A DNA stretch of 64,000 nt from Nannobrachium achirus (taxonomy: Eukaryota; Chordata; Actinopteri; Myctophiformes; Myctophidae): assembly GCA_963921795.1 (NCBI GenBank), contig OY997643.1, forward strand, positions 12,038,052-12,102,051, given 5' to 3'. Under the pieces are notes generated by a model. That model made no database searches. It was not told the origin of the DNA and saw only the letters and a list, made by a program, of their open reading frames with translations. This document shows, one piece after another, positions 10,871 to 22,972 of the stretch. A program made the position numbers and the translations under genes. Every line of letters begins with the position of its first letter. The first letter of the stretch is position 1.

Positions 10871-11271
10871 TTTATACTTCACCTTTAGTCCAGAAGAGAG
10901 TTCAGCATCAGGAACTTGCACACATGGAACTGTGTCATGACTGTGTCATGGAGCTAAAACAGGGCTATGTTAAATACTCAAAATGACTCTGATGGACCAA
11001 TCAGGGTGGTGGTGGGGGGAGGGATCAACAATAGACAGAAACTGGATAATGCTTTGTTAACTGTCCCACCTAAGTCCCTGCTAGTCTGAACAAACATCAC
11101 CTTCCCTCTCATAACACTACTACTACTACATTTATATAAAGCTGCTCTTGCATTTGAATTCAAGTCTGACACAAGTTAAGGTTAACTTAGGTAGTATTTC
11201 ATTTTGCTGGCTTTTAGGGTCTGTGTGTGAGTGTGTAGGCTCACAAATTATTATAATTGTCATTAAGTGAC

Positions 11272-11317
<46 letters not shown>

Positions 11318-12281
11318 CATCTATCCATCTATTTATTTATACTTACTGTTTACATTTTCTATAAATATTTATTTCTATATAAAACTCAGTTGTGTGGAGT
11401 TATTGTGTGCCTTTTCTTGTAGCTAAAGAGTCCATTTGTTCACTAGACATTAAGTCAAGGTTACTATTTTGAGTTGAAGCTAAGTGTTTTATTGCTTTGT
11501 GGTTTAACATGATTTAAAAGGCAAATTCATTGTTATGGTTACTTTAGAAGACTGCTTTTGCATTCATGAGTTAAAAAGAGAGCCAAGCTAATTTAAAGAG
11601 TTAAGTTAAAGGAACACAAAACATGACCTAACTCGCTGCCATTGGACAGACAGTTACAACATAGGCCTACTCTTATCTTTCACAGAACAGACAATTATCA
11701 TTTATCTATTTGAGACTATGTAGCTGCTCTATGGGAAATAGAGCATTATATCAGCCTATTCAATTGATAATGACCAATGGGTGCCAGTTTCTAAGTAGTT
11801 AACCATATTAACATAACAATATATGTGGCCTAGACATGGATATTGCCCAATCAACTCGTAATCTACAGAAATGTCCACCACATCACACAGTATAAAACTT
11901 AGTAGGCTCAGTGGATTCACCTATGTTAAATCATGTCAGGTTAGTTTGGTTCAAGGTTCAAGTATAATAATTTATGAGACAAAAATGTAAACAGCACAAA
12001 TGTACAATCACATCTCGGCTAGAATGATAACATAAAGTCCTGACTACTCCTTGTTATTGTGGTCCTAAATACTACAATGATTAGTTTGGATGCATTGCTT
12101 CTATCATGTCCAATTAAAAATAAATACATTACATACATACAGAAATCTGCCTTCTCCTGTATTGTATTAGTGACATTCATTATAAATAGTAAAATAACAG
12201 GACAGAGCAAAAAAGGCCTCTGTTGTGTCTTTATCTGATCACATGCAATCAGACACTCACACTGCACAGCAATATATAAAC

Positions 12282-12287
12282 TTTATT
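12282..12287 (-). promoter_or_regulatory. polyadenylation signal (minus)
   Basis: AATAAA lies on the minus strand 80 bases after the stop of the candidate gene ending at 12367. Its mirror copy lies at 15074-15079. Confidence 0.5.
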
Positions 12288-12366
12288 ACAGGCTCAAGGC
12301 CCACAGGGTAAGAAGACAATACATTACAAAGATAATAATTTAAAAAAACAACAACAGAGAGTACAT

Positions 12367-12866
12367 TCACAAAGCCCCACCGGAGCTAAAGAGGCACTCA
12401 TGCCACTCATGCCAGTGTCCACTAATGGTAGACGTGTACCTGACAGAGCTACATCCAGGGTCTGTCATCAGTCTCTGGAACAATCTGAAACAATGTATCT
12501 TTCCTGTGGCTGTTATAATGAACACAAACAGATCAGAAAGTAATTCAACATACAACAATGTAAGGGATTCCTTTCTATTAAAAGCAAAATCATAACTGGG
12601 TCAAAGTTGCTTGGTTCTCCCCATATAAAGGCATGTAGGTAACAGTAACATGATATTATGTCATGAATGATAAAAGTAATGTTTAAACACTTTGATGTGT
12701 GTGAGTTTATCTGGAGACTTACTCAGTCTGTGACTTACAGAGATCTTGATGGTCTTTGGGTTCCACCCGTTCATCAGAATTGCCGCTGGTGCCGTCTAGA
12801 GATTTCATCTTCACTTGAAGTCTGGAGTCTATTATGTACAGTGTATTCTGGACAGTTGTGGACACT
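12367..12866 (-). CDS. candidate 3' end of a two-exon gene, product unknown
   Basis: Exon X (12866 down to 12739) follows a CAG acceptor and ends at a strong GTAAGT donor. Its only open frame has one leading base, 42 codons including VKMKSLDGTSGNSDERVEP, and one trailing base. Exon Y (12509 down to 12367) follows a TATAACAG acceptor, starts with two bases that complete the split codon, and runs 46 codons to TGA, including RYTSTISGHWHEWHECLF. The phases match. A polyadenylation signal follows. I do not recognise the product; acidic/polar linkers of this kind occur upstream of zinc fingers in fish genes. The last codons lie in the inverted duplication and are shared with the zinc-finger frame at 14920-14994. 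Upstream exons were not found. Confidence 0.4.
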
Positions 12867-13302
12867 CTGCAACTAACCTAACCTAACACACACTATGTGT
12901 TAATGTTGATCAATATAATAATGTAAAAATACAAAGTTAAGTAGACCTAAGTAAGAAATAGTAAATACATTGTAATAATACATTGAAGGGGAAAATGTAG
13001 GAAAACAAATGCAACTCGGCATTGAATTTATGGCAAACATTTTGCTAACCCTTTCCAAATAATATACAATTAAGAACTGGGATGTTACACTTAGTAAGAG
13101 AAAGAATTAATGACTCACCTATTATAGTAACCATGTGAATTGCTAATAATGTTATGGGTCAGATGTGTAAAGATCTATCACATTGTATTGTTCTTTTCAG
13201 ACTCAACAATAATAATGATGATGTTACTTAAATGCTGATCAATGTGTGAATCTGGCTCTTATCAGGTGTGTGTTTTCTCTCCCTGTCCTGTGCTGTCCTC
13301 AG
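12867..13302. other. spacer between the two gene ends, nothing recognised
   Basis: This AT-rich sequence lies between the candidate minus-strand exon and the zinc-finger exon. It could hold introns of either; no further exon is supported. Confidence 0.4.
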
Positions 13303-15019
<1,717 letters not shown>

Positions 15020-15073
15020 TAATTATTATCTTTGTAATGTATTGTCTTCTTACCCTGTGGGCCTTGAGCCTGT

Positions 15074-15079
15074 AATAAA
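15074..15079 (+). promoter_or_regulatory. polyadenylation signal (plus)
   Basis: AATAAA lies 80 bases after the end of the zinc-finger frame. It mirrors the signal at 12282-12287. Confidence 0.5.
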
Positions 15080-15815
15080 GTTTATATATTGCTGTGCAGT
15101 GTGAGTGTCTGATTGCATGTGATCAGATAAAGACACAACAGAGGCCTTTTTTGCTCTGTCCTGTTATTTTACTATTTATAATGAATGTCACTAATACAAT
15201 ACAGGAGAAGGCAGATTTCTGTATGTATGTAATGTATTTATTTTTAATTGGACATGATAGAAGCAATGCATCCAAACTAATCATTGTAGTATTTAGGACC
15301 ACAATAACAAGGAGTAGTCAGGACTTTATGTTATCATTCTAGCCGAGATGTGATTGTACATTTGTGCTGTTTACATTTTTGTCTCATAAATTATTATACT
15401 TGAACCTTGAACCAAACTAACCTGACATGATTTAACATAGGTGAATCCACTGAGCCTACTAAGTTTTATACTGTGTGATGTGGTGGACATTTCTGTAGAT
15501 TACGAGTTGATTGGGCAATATCCATGTCTAGGCCACATATATTGTTATGTTAATATGGTTAACTACTTAGAAACTGGCACCCATTGGTCATTATCAATTG
15601 AATAGGCTGATATAATGCTCTATTTCCCATAGAGCAGCTACATAGTCTCAAATAGATAAAACAAATGATAATTGTCTGTTCTGTGAAAGATAAGAGTAGG
15701 CCTATGTTGTAACTGTCTGTCCAATGGCAGCGAGTTAGGTCATGTTTTGTGTTCCTTTAACTTAACTCTTTAAATTAGCTTGGCTCTCTTTTTAACTCAT
15801 GAATGCAAAAGCAGT

Positions 15816-16514
15816 CTTCTACCACTTTTTCTAGTCACGTGTTCAAATACTGGATTCTGATTGGCTAAATTCCGGAGGTTATGACAAAACAACTGCCGCA
15901 AAGCAAGAGTCAAAGTTGTATGAGGACTTGTCCGAGATCAATGCACCTCAGTGTACATCCGGGGACTTCAGGAGGTAGTCGGAACACCTTTCCCCCAACC
16001 AACAAATGACGGTGGCAACGGTCCTATGTTTACTAACGTGCATGCTATAGTCGCCGATTTATTTGGATCCAATGCAATCCGCCAACTTTAAAGCCCCTTT
16101 TCTCTGAACCTATGCCTTTCTGGAAGCGAACAGCCTCTATTTACGGCCGGAACGGTACTTCTAACTGACGTTAGCTTAGCTGTAAGCTAGGCGCATGGAT
16201 TAGTATGGAGTTGGCGCCATCTGTTGGTGAGTAGAAGATGTTGTTTGTGGAACTATCTGCTGTCTCGCGGAAGTTTTATAGGCAATAATGATTGTAACTT
16301 AAGATCCTTGCAAGTTACAACTATGTGTTTTCTTTCATGTATACGGGAAAAAGTGGTAGAAAAGCTATTTACCACTCGGGGTCGGACATTATGCTCTCAT
16401 AATGTCCTGAGTGAGGGTGTTATCGGACTCGGCTGCGCCTCGTCCGATAACACCCTCACTGCGGACATTATGAGAGCATAATGTCCTCTCACTCGGGGTA
16501 AATTGCTTACTTCT
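15816..16514. mobile_element. 689 bp insertion in the right arm with a 5 bp duplication
   Basis: The left arm shows the empty site, GTCTTCTAAAGTAACC on this strand. Here CTTCT flanks both sides (15816-15820 and 16510-16514). The insert begins ACCACTTTTTCTAG; an inverted copy of that end lies inside at about 16347-16358, and the outer 3' end carries a large palindrome. No frame resembles a transposase. The superfamily is uncertain. Confidence 0.75.
16372..16500. repeat. nested 125 bp palindrome
   Basis: Two copies of a self-complementary 24-mer (GGACATTATGCTCTCATAAT and onward; 16384-16407 and 16463-16486) flank a longer hairpin (16410-16460, stem AGTGAGGGTGTTATCGGAC). The whole block is itself an inverted repeat bounded by ACTCGGGGT copies. 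Confidence 0.9.
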
Positions 16515-16750
16515 AAAGTAACCATAACAATGAATTTGCCTTTTAAATCATGTTAAACCACAAAGCAATAAAACACTTAGCTTCAACTCAAAATAGTAAC
16601 CTTGACTTAATGTCTAGTGAACAAATGGACTCTTTAGCTACAAGAAAAGGCACACAATAACTCCACACAACTGAGTTTTATATAGAAATAAATATTTATA
16701 GAAAATGTAAACAGTAAGTATAAATAAATAGATGGATAGATGGATAGATG

Positions 16751-16788
<38 letters not shown>

Positions 16789-17211
16789 GTCACTTAATGA
16801 CAATTATAATAATTTGTGAGCCTACACACTCACACACAGACCCTAAAAGCCAGCAAAATGAAATACTACCTAAGTTAACCTTAACTTGTGTCAGACTTGA
16901 ATTCAAATGCAAGAGCAGCTTTATATAAATGTAGTAGTAGTAGTGTTATGAGAGGGAAGGTGATGTTTGTTCAGACTAGCAGGGACTGAGGTGGGACAGT
17001 TAACAAAGCATTATCCAGTTTCTGTCTATTGTTGATCCCTCCCCCCACCACCACCCTGATTGGTCCATCAGAGTCATTTTGAGTATTTAACATAGCCCTG
17101 TTTTAGCTCCATGACACAGTCATGACACAGTTACATGTGTGCAAGTTCCTGATGCTGAACTCTCTTCTGGACTAAAGGTGAAGTATAAATAAATAGATAG
17201 ATGGATAGATG

Positions 17212-17268
<57 letters not shown>

Positions 17269-17880
17269 TAGGTTGATGCACCAATTGATGCAGGTTAGAG
17301 TTGTCCTATCTAAAAAAGAAGGTAACATTTGAATTCCCCATCAAAAAATACATACAATAGACATCCAATTTGTTTTTGAGATGGATAGGGTACAATTGGC
17401 AATTATAAAATACCAATTGATGCAGGTTAGAGTTGTCCTATCCCAAAAAGAAGGTAATATTTGAATTCTCCATCAAAAAATACATACAATAGACATCCAA
17501 TTTGTTTTTCAGATGGATAGGGTACAATTGGCAATTATAAAATACCAATTGATGCAGGTTAGAGTTGTCCTATGCAAAAAAGAAGGTCATATTTGAATTC
17601 TCCATCAAAAAATACATACAATAGACACCTTTTTTTTTTTTTTTTCGCTGCCCTTTTTTCGCGGCCTCGTCCATGGACTCGTCCACGGCCGGCCGTTTGC
17701 GTCCACGTCCGCGGCCTCGTCCACGGCCGCGTCACCGGCCGTCTGCGTCCACGGCCTCGTCCACGGCCGCGTCCACGGCCGGGACGGCCGGCCGTTTGCG
17801 TCCGTGGACGCGGCCTCGCGTCCACGGACGTTTTTTCCGCGTCCATGGACGTGGACGCGGCGGCCAACGGCTCTTGCTGA

Positions 17881-18890
17881 AAAAAACGTTGTATTATTAC
17901 TAAAAGCTACAATAAATAAATAAATAAGGTTTCCCCATTCAAACACATAGCAGTAGGCCTACATGCCTGTCTGCATTTCATTGTTTAAGGTGAAAAATGT
18001 ACCTTATGTCAATAGTCTGGTGCCTTTCAATTATATACAAAATGAAGGAAAAAAAAGAAACATGTCACTGCTTCAAGCTTCAGTTGTTTTGGTTGTTGGA
18101 CTTAACATGTTACAAGTCTCTCTGTTGACAGTGCATTTGTTAAACTTACAGATGAGGCTTGCTTAACGAGTTTTAATATGCTACAGCTGGAGAGACAACA
18201 CGACGTAAATTCTTAATCCAGTGGTGCTGGATTTAAACTACACAACATGATCACAACGCCTTGTGTTTGGAATCTGTTTACCACATTAAGAACTTATTTG
18301 GAACGGAGGATATCCTACAGGTAAGAGGAAAGGAGAGTGGACTGTTAAGTGTTTGTCTCTATTGTTGGCTGCCGCTGCAGAAGGGCTCTGTTGTAGGCCT
18401 ACATCTGTTGTGACTTGAGTAGGCTAATGGCCCGACAGACCAAATTTACATCTCTAAAAGCTTGTTGATTAGCCTAATGGTCCGGCTGCCTACCAGTCAA
18501 TGAATGGAACTGGTTGAACTGGTTGGCCTCAGGTCCTCTCCACACTATACTGTCCAGTCAAGTCTACACAATGAAAATCGAGATTTATTTTATTTTTTAA
18601 TTTAGGCAAGATCAGATCTCAGTTAGTAGGCGGTCGCCTTGTTCGCCTACCGCTGCCTACGCTTCTGGTGTGAGCAGCTGTGGGGAGGAGAGTGTAAGCA
18701 GGGGTGTCGCACCAAATTCTGGGCCCTGGGTACAAGGATTCACTGCAGGCCCCCCACAAATGTTCTTCATAGGGGGAGGAGGTTTAACGCATTTAGACTG
18801 GGAACGCATTTGAAAGGTATTTTAATTCCTTAGAAAGTAATCCATTTCCAGAAGACTCAGTTTCCCCCAAGAAAACCAGTAAGACTCCCT
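17881..18890. other. intergenic, nothing recognised
   Basis: No coding or repeat signature could be supported. Confidence 0.4.
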
Positions 18891-18954
18891 AATCGGGAGA
18901 TAAGCGACCGTTGGTCGCTTATCTCCACAAATAGGCCAAAAGTTTGTTTTACCA

Positions 18955-20205
18955 AAATCGTCCTGATGGTGGCGCTAGATGGGACAGATGCGTTTTGATT
19001 ACATGACTGTAGAGATACTGTGCGATTTGTGTGATTTTAGGGCAAAATCTGTAGGAGCAGTGTCCAAAAATGTGTTTAAAAAAATCGGCCTGAAGGTGGC
19101 GCTAAATGGGACAGATCCATGTTGATGAGATGAGTGTAGACATACTGTGTACCGATTTGCGTGATTTTAGGGCAAAATCTGTAGGAGCAGTGTCCAAAAA
19201 TGTGTTGGAAAAAATTGGCCTGATGGTGGCGCTATATGGGACAGGTCCATGTTGATGACATGAGTGTAGACATACTGTGTAGCGTTTTGTGTGATTTTAG
19301 GGCAAAATCTGTAGGAGCAGTGTCCAAAAATGTGTTTTAAAAAATCGGCCTGAAGGTGGCGCTATATGGGACAGATCCATGTTGATGAGATGAGTGTAGA
19401 CATACTGTGTAGCGATTTGCGTGATTTTAGGGCAAAGATTGTAGGAGCAGTGTCCAAAAATGTGTTTTAAAAAATCGGCCTGAAGGTGGCGCTATATGGG
19501 ACAGATCCAAGTTGATGACATGAGTGTAGACATACTGTGTACTAGGGGTGTAACGATATAGTAACTGTATCGAAATATCGTTTTCAACTTAAAAAACCGA
19601 AGTATATCGAAATGAAAACACCTAAAATCGAATCGTATCGTTTTATTTTGTATCGTATCGAATCGGCAGTGCAGAGAATCGATTGTATCGATACTACCTT
19701 CATGTGCATTGTATTTTGCATTTTTAAGAAGAAAAAATAAAAAGGGGGGGTTTCATTACTTTTCCTTTCCATATAGCTACACTGGTCTATGGATAAATGT
19801 GTGTAATCTCTGGGTTCATGTCAAGGTGCAGGTTTGTCAACATACAATGACCATGTATTTGGAAGATAATCACTGTGTTTACTTATTTATATCCATAATA
19901 ATACATGTTTCCCTTAAAAACCTGCACTATCCACACATTTCACACAGATTTAATTTCTTTGATAAATAGTTACTATATCGATTTTAAATCATTGAATCGT
20001 ATCGTATCACCATGAATGAACCAATATCGTCCATGTATCGTATCGTCAACCATGTATCGTGATATGTATCGAATCGCTATTAAAATGTATCGTTACACCC
20101 CTACTGTGTACCGATTTGCGTGATTTTAGGGCAAAAATTGTAGGAGCAGTGTCCAAAAATGGGTTTTGCAAGAATCGGCCTCATGGTGGCGCTAGAAGAG
20201 GGCCA
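18955..20205. repeat. 130 bp tandem repeat, about five copies, split by a hAT element
   Basis: GTAGGAGCAGTGTCC recurs at 19051, 19181, 19311 and 19441, exactly 130 bases apart, and again at 20140 after the inserted element. Units share GTGATTTTAGGGCAAAATCT and GGTGGCGCTATATGGGACAG. A single related monomer is visible at about 38262-38345. Confidence 0.95.
19535..20111. mobile_element. 561 bp non-autonomous hAT element with 8 bp duplication
   Basis: The termini are TAGGGGTGTAACGATA and TATCGTTACACCCCTA (19543-20103). CTGTGTAC flanks both sides, and the other 130 bp units show the empty site. The interior is full of TATCG/CGATA motifs. There is no transposase frame. Confidence 0.9.
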
Positions 20206-21060
20206 TGTGAGAAATGAGGGCTGGGGTCTCCGCGCCGCCTTGGCGGACGAATAGGTACCGGCCCCGGCTCTCCCGGTCACTCCTAGCCCGAGTTAAGGCA
20301 TTTTATGTGAGCTGCAGTGGAGGGGGTCCTCCACTGGGGGCGCCACCACTTTTGCATCCGTTCTGGAGCACCAGGAGTCGGTGGTCCCCGGGAATTCCCC
20401 TTGAGCAGCCCCGTTGGGGTGGTCATTTTTGCACATTTGGTAATTTTTTACACCTGGGGGTCCCCCAGGGACCTGGGGGTCCCTGGAGCTCCGGGGGTCC
20501 TTGGAGGTTGTAATTTGGCAGGCAAGGAGTTTGTGTGGAAATTATGGCATGGATCGGGGCAACTGTGGCGGAGATATGAGTAGGGGGAAAGTGTGACGTG
20601 TGACTCGTATTCCAGCTTTTGTATATTCTGGTGTCTGGGACTTGATTAGTATGTCGAGTGGAACGTCGTTAGAAGCATTCCCTGGCTGTCACAACCAGTA
20701 AAAACAATAGAAATGAGCTGGAAAATCAGGACTGACTCTCCTCTGCGTGTGCTTGTCTCATCTCACCTGTTTCTTTTTTTAGTTAATGGTGTTTTTGAGA
20801 GACCTTGGGAAGACCCATTAGATGGCACAAAAATATGACAACACCGAGATCCAATAGCGGCTTTTAACCCATTTAGGGCCTAGAATTATTTCATGCTTTA
20901 ACTATTGAAAAATAGTTGTGACGAGTGACGTGACGGAAGGAAGGAAGGACAGACAGACTGACGGCTGGTGGAGGTTTGGATAGTATGAGAGTGTAAAAGT
21001 AACTGCGACCTACGGTCGCAATAACCACAGTCCAGTCAAGGAAGAGGCATCACACCAATA
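20206..21060. other. repeat-like flank, no gene
   Basis: Bases 20455-20505 are GC-rich with interleaved small palindromes (CTGGGGGTCCCCCAG). A hairpin GCGACCTACGGTCGC lies at 21005-21019 and resembles the hairpin next to the tandem repeat at about 18900. It may be the far end of the element that carries the 130 bp repeat. Confidence 0.35.
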
Positions 21061-21081
21061 AGTCTGTTTTAAATAATTGTA

Positions 21082-21832
21082 TTAACAGAATCCAATAATA
21101 CAGCAAGTCAGTGGTACACCCATATTGCTCTCCCCCATAATAGACGGTTGACATGATTTCCATATGGTCAAGACAATAGGATGGGTCATATATAGCTTAT
21201 ACTTAGTTCTCTTGGAACCAAGAGGGTTTACAAGCTCCACCTCATCTTCATATAAATGTATCCTTAAAGCATCTGGATGCTCCCTAAAAAAAGAATGCTC
21301 CTTAAAATAAAGACCATCTTTATAATCCGTCAGAAGCTCTTCATCTATAACCTGGTTATTTTCAGACAGAATTTGATCCCAGACATCTTCATGAGAACAG
21401 TACTTCTTTAACACTTCAGAGATGGGAACATAGGAATAGGACCCTATTTTTTGCCCAGAAGAGCCTTTCAGTGTGTAGTGTACAGGTTCTGTTAAATTCA
21501 ACTTGGCTTTACAGTGTTCTTTAATCATGTGTGGAGAACGAACTGCTTCAAAAGCATTATCAAAGAAGTCTGATGAGTGCAAAACCTGCTCTAGTTCAGG
21601 GCAAATTGAAATATCAAAACCACTTTTTGAGAAGAAATGATCAAATCATAATTTTCTTTGAAAAAACTGAATAGAAATTTGACATCATTTGTAATGTCTT
21701 GTTGGACTGATAAATTTAGAAGTTTTTTCTCTCTACATTTAAGGATGAATCCAAAGAGATTATCTCTGAAATTCTCAAATAGTTGATCTAAATTTGGCTT
21801 TGGTTCATCAGAAACAGGTTCATTCTCCACAC
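21082..21832 (-). pseudogene. fragment of a multicopy fish ORF family, decayed
   Basis: The first frame (21830-21591) contains NLSVQQDITNDVKFLFSFF; the second (from about 21605 to 21082) contains YVPISEVLKKYC, DGLYFKEHSFFREHPDALR and VELVNPLGSK. I recognise this layout, ending in a hydrophobic stretch with NPLGS, from an uncharacterised protein family present in many copies in fish; its function is unknown to me. The two parts are one frame apart near 21600, so there is a frameshift. The N-terminus is cut by the repeat starting at 21832. After KYKL the expected continuation is missing. Confidence 0.55.
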
Positions 21833-22203
21833 TTGTACCTTGAACCTTGGAGGTGTGTGTTTTAATTCCTGGTCCCTATACTACTATTGTCTTTAATGTG
21901 GTCAGGAGATATTGTCTTTGCTGTTTTTGGAGTAATGCTGTATATGGAGGAATGCTGTATTCTGGACATATCTCTGAATAAACCAGGTGTTGTTACTTCG
22001 TATTCGCTCTCCTATTTCGGCCTCGCTTCACAGTAACTTGAGCACTTTCAGACTCAAGGTTTTTATCCAAAAGGTTTAAGAAAAACCTAGCCATCACTCC
22101 AGCTTGTAGATCTGCCTTTTGGGGGGGAATGTGGTCAATGCTATTATTCATAATGATGTAATTATGTTTCCATGTTTGTCAAGGTGCTAATTTCACCTTT
22201 CTT

Positions 22204-22273
<70 letters not shown>

Positions 22274-22557
22274 GTGCATGCGTGTGTGAGGTGAGCGGAG
22301 GGTGGCGTGGAGTGGTGTGGAGTGAGGTTTCTAGGAACGAGTGAGCTTGTTTTCTATCTTACTGTTTAAAGTGATTGTTTCATTCATTGTGTGTAGTGTT
22401 TAATCACCGCTGACTGCCGTGCGCGGTGCGTCGCGGAGGTGGCCGCTGTTATCGGCGGCGGCATGTAGTTTGAAACGTTGACGAGGAAACATGGTTTTAA
22501 AGTCACCGTTGTTTCCTTGTTCTGTGGAGGAATGCAGTGTAGCCGTTGCAAAGGTGG
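21832..22557 (+). repeat. B unit, copy 1 (truncated Tx1-like LINE 5' region)
   Basis: It starts CTTGTACCTTGAACCTTGG and holds a CT tract (22208-22272) and the ORF1 start region. ORF1 here reads ATG then TAG at once (22463-22468). The copy ends at GGTGGTC, where it joins the next B copy at an internal position. Confidence 0.85.
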
Positions 22558-22849
22558 TCAGGAGATATTGTCTTTGCTGTTTTTGGAGGAATGCTGTATA
22601 TGGAGGAAAGGACATATCTCTGAATAAACCAGGTGTTGTTACTTCGTATTCGCTCTCCTATTTCGGCCTCGCTTCACGGTAACTTGAGCACTTTCAGACT
22701 CAAGGTTTTTATCCAAAAGGTTTAAGAAAAACCTAGCTATCACTCCAGCTTGTAGATCTGCCTTTTGGGGGGGAATGTGGTCAATGCTATTATTCATAAT
22801 GATGTAATTATGTTTCTATGTTTGTCAAGGTGTTAATTTCACCTTTCTT

Positions 22850-22889
<40 letters not shown>

Positions 22890-22972
22890 GTGCATGCGTG
22901 TGTGAGGTGAGCGGAGGGTGGCGTGGAGTGGTGTGGAGTGAGGTGTCTAGGAGCGAGTGAGCTTGTTTTCTA
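22558..22972 (+). repeat. B unit, copy 2, 5' part
   Basis: It starts inside the unit (AGGAGATATTGTCTTTGC), runs through a CT tract (22854-22887), and is cut at TTTTCTA by the 2.9 kb TA-target element. It resumes at 25892. Confidence 0.85.

Larger units (their letters stand above)
10038..12450. repeat. left arm of a large inverted duplication
   Basis: This arm matches 14920-17872 in inverted orientation nearly base for base, apart from microsatellite and tandem-repeat copy number and one insertion in the right arm. From outside in it holds a GTGGAC-rich block, a 132 bp tandem repeat, a CTAT tract, a unique stretch with a second CTAT tract, and a polyadenylation signal read on the minus strand. 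The high similarity suggests a recent event, or two haplotypes placed side by side by assembly. Confidence 0.85.

Noticed and set aside
12019-12267. Identical 82-codon frame at 12019-12267 (minus) and 15094-15342 (plus)
   Set aside because: The identity follows from the inverted duplication; both lie downstream of a polyadenylation signal and have no protein features.
20214-20583. Two overlapping 88-99 codon frames
   Set aside because: GC-rich, palindromic sequence; composition and frame overlap suggest chance.
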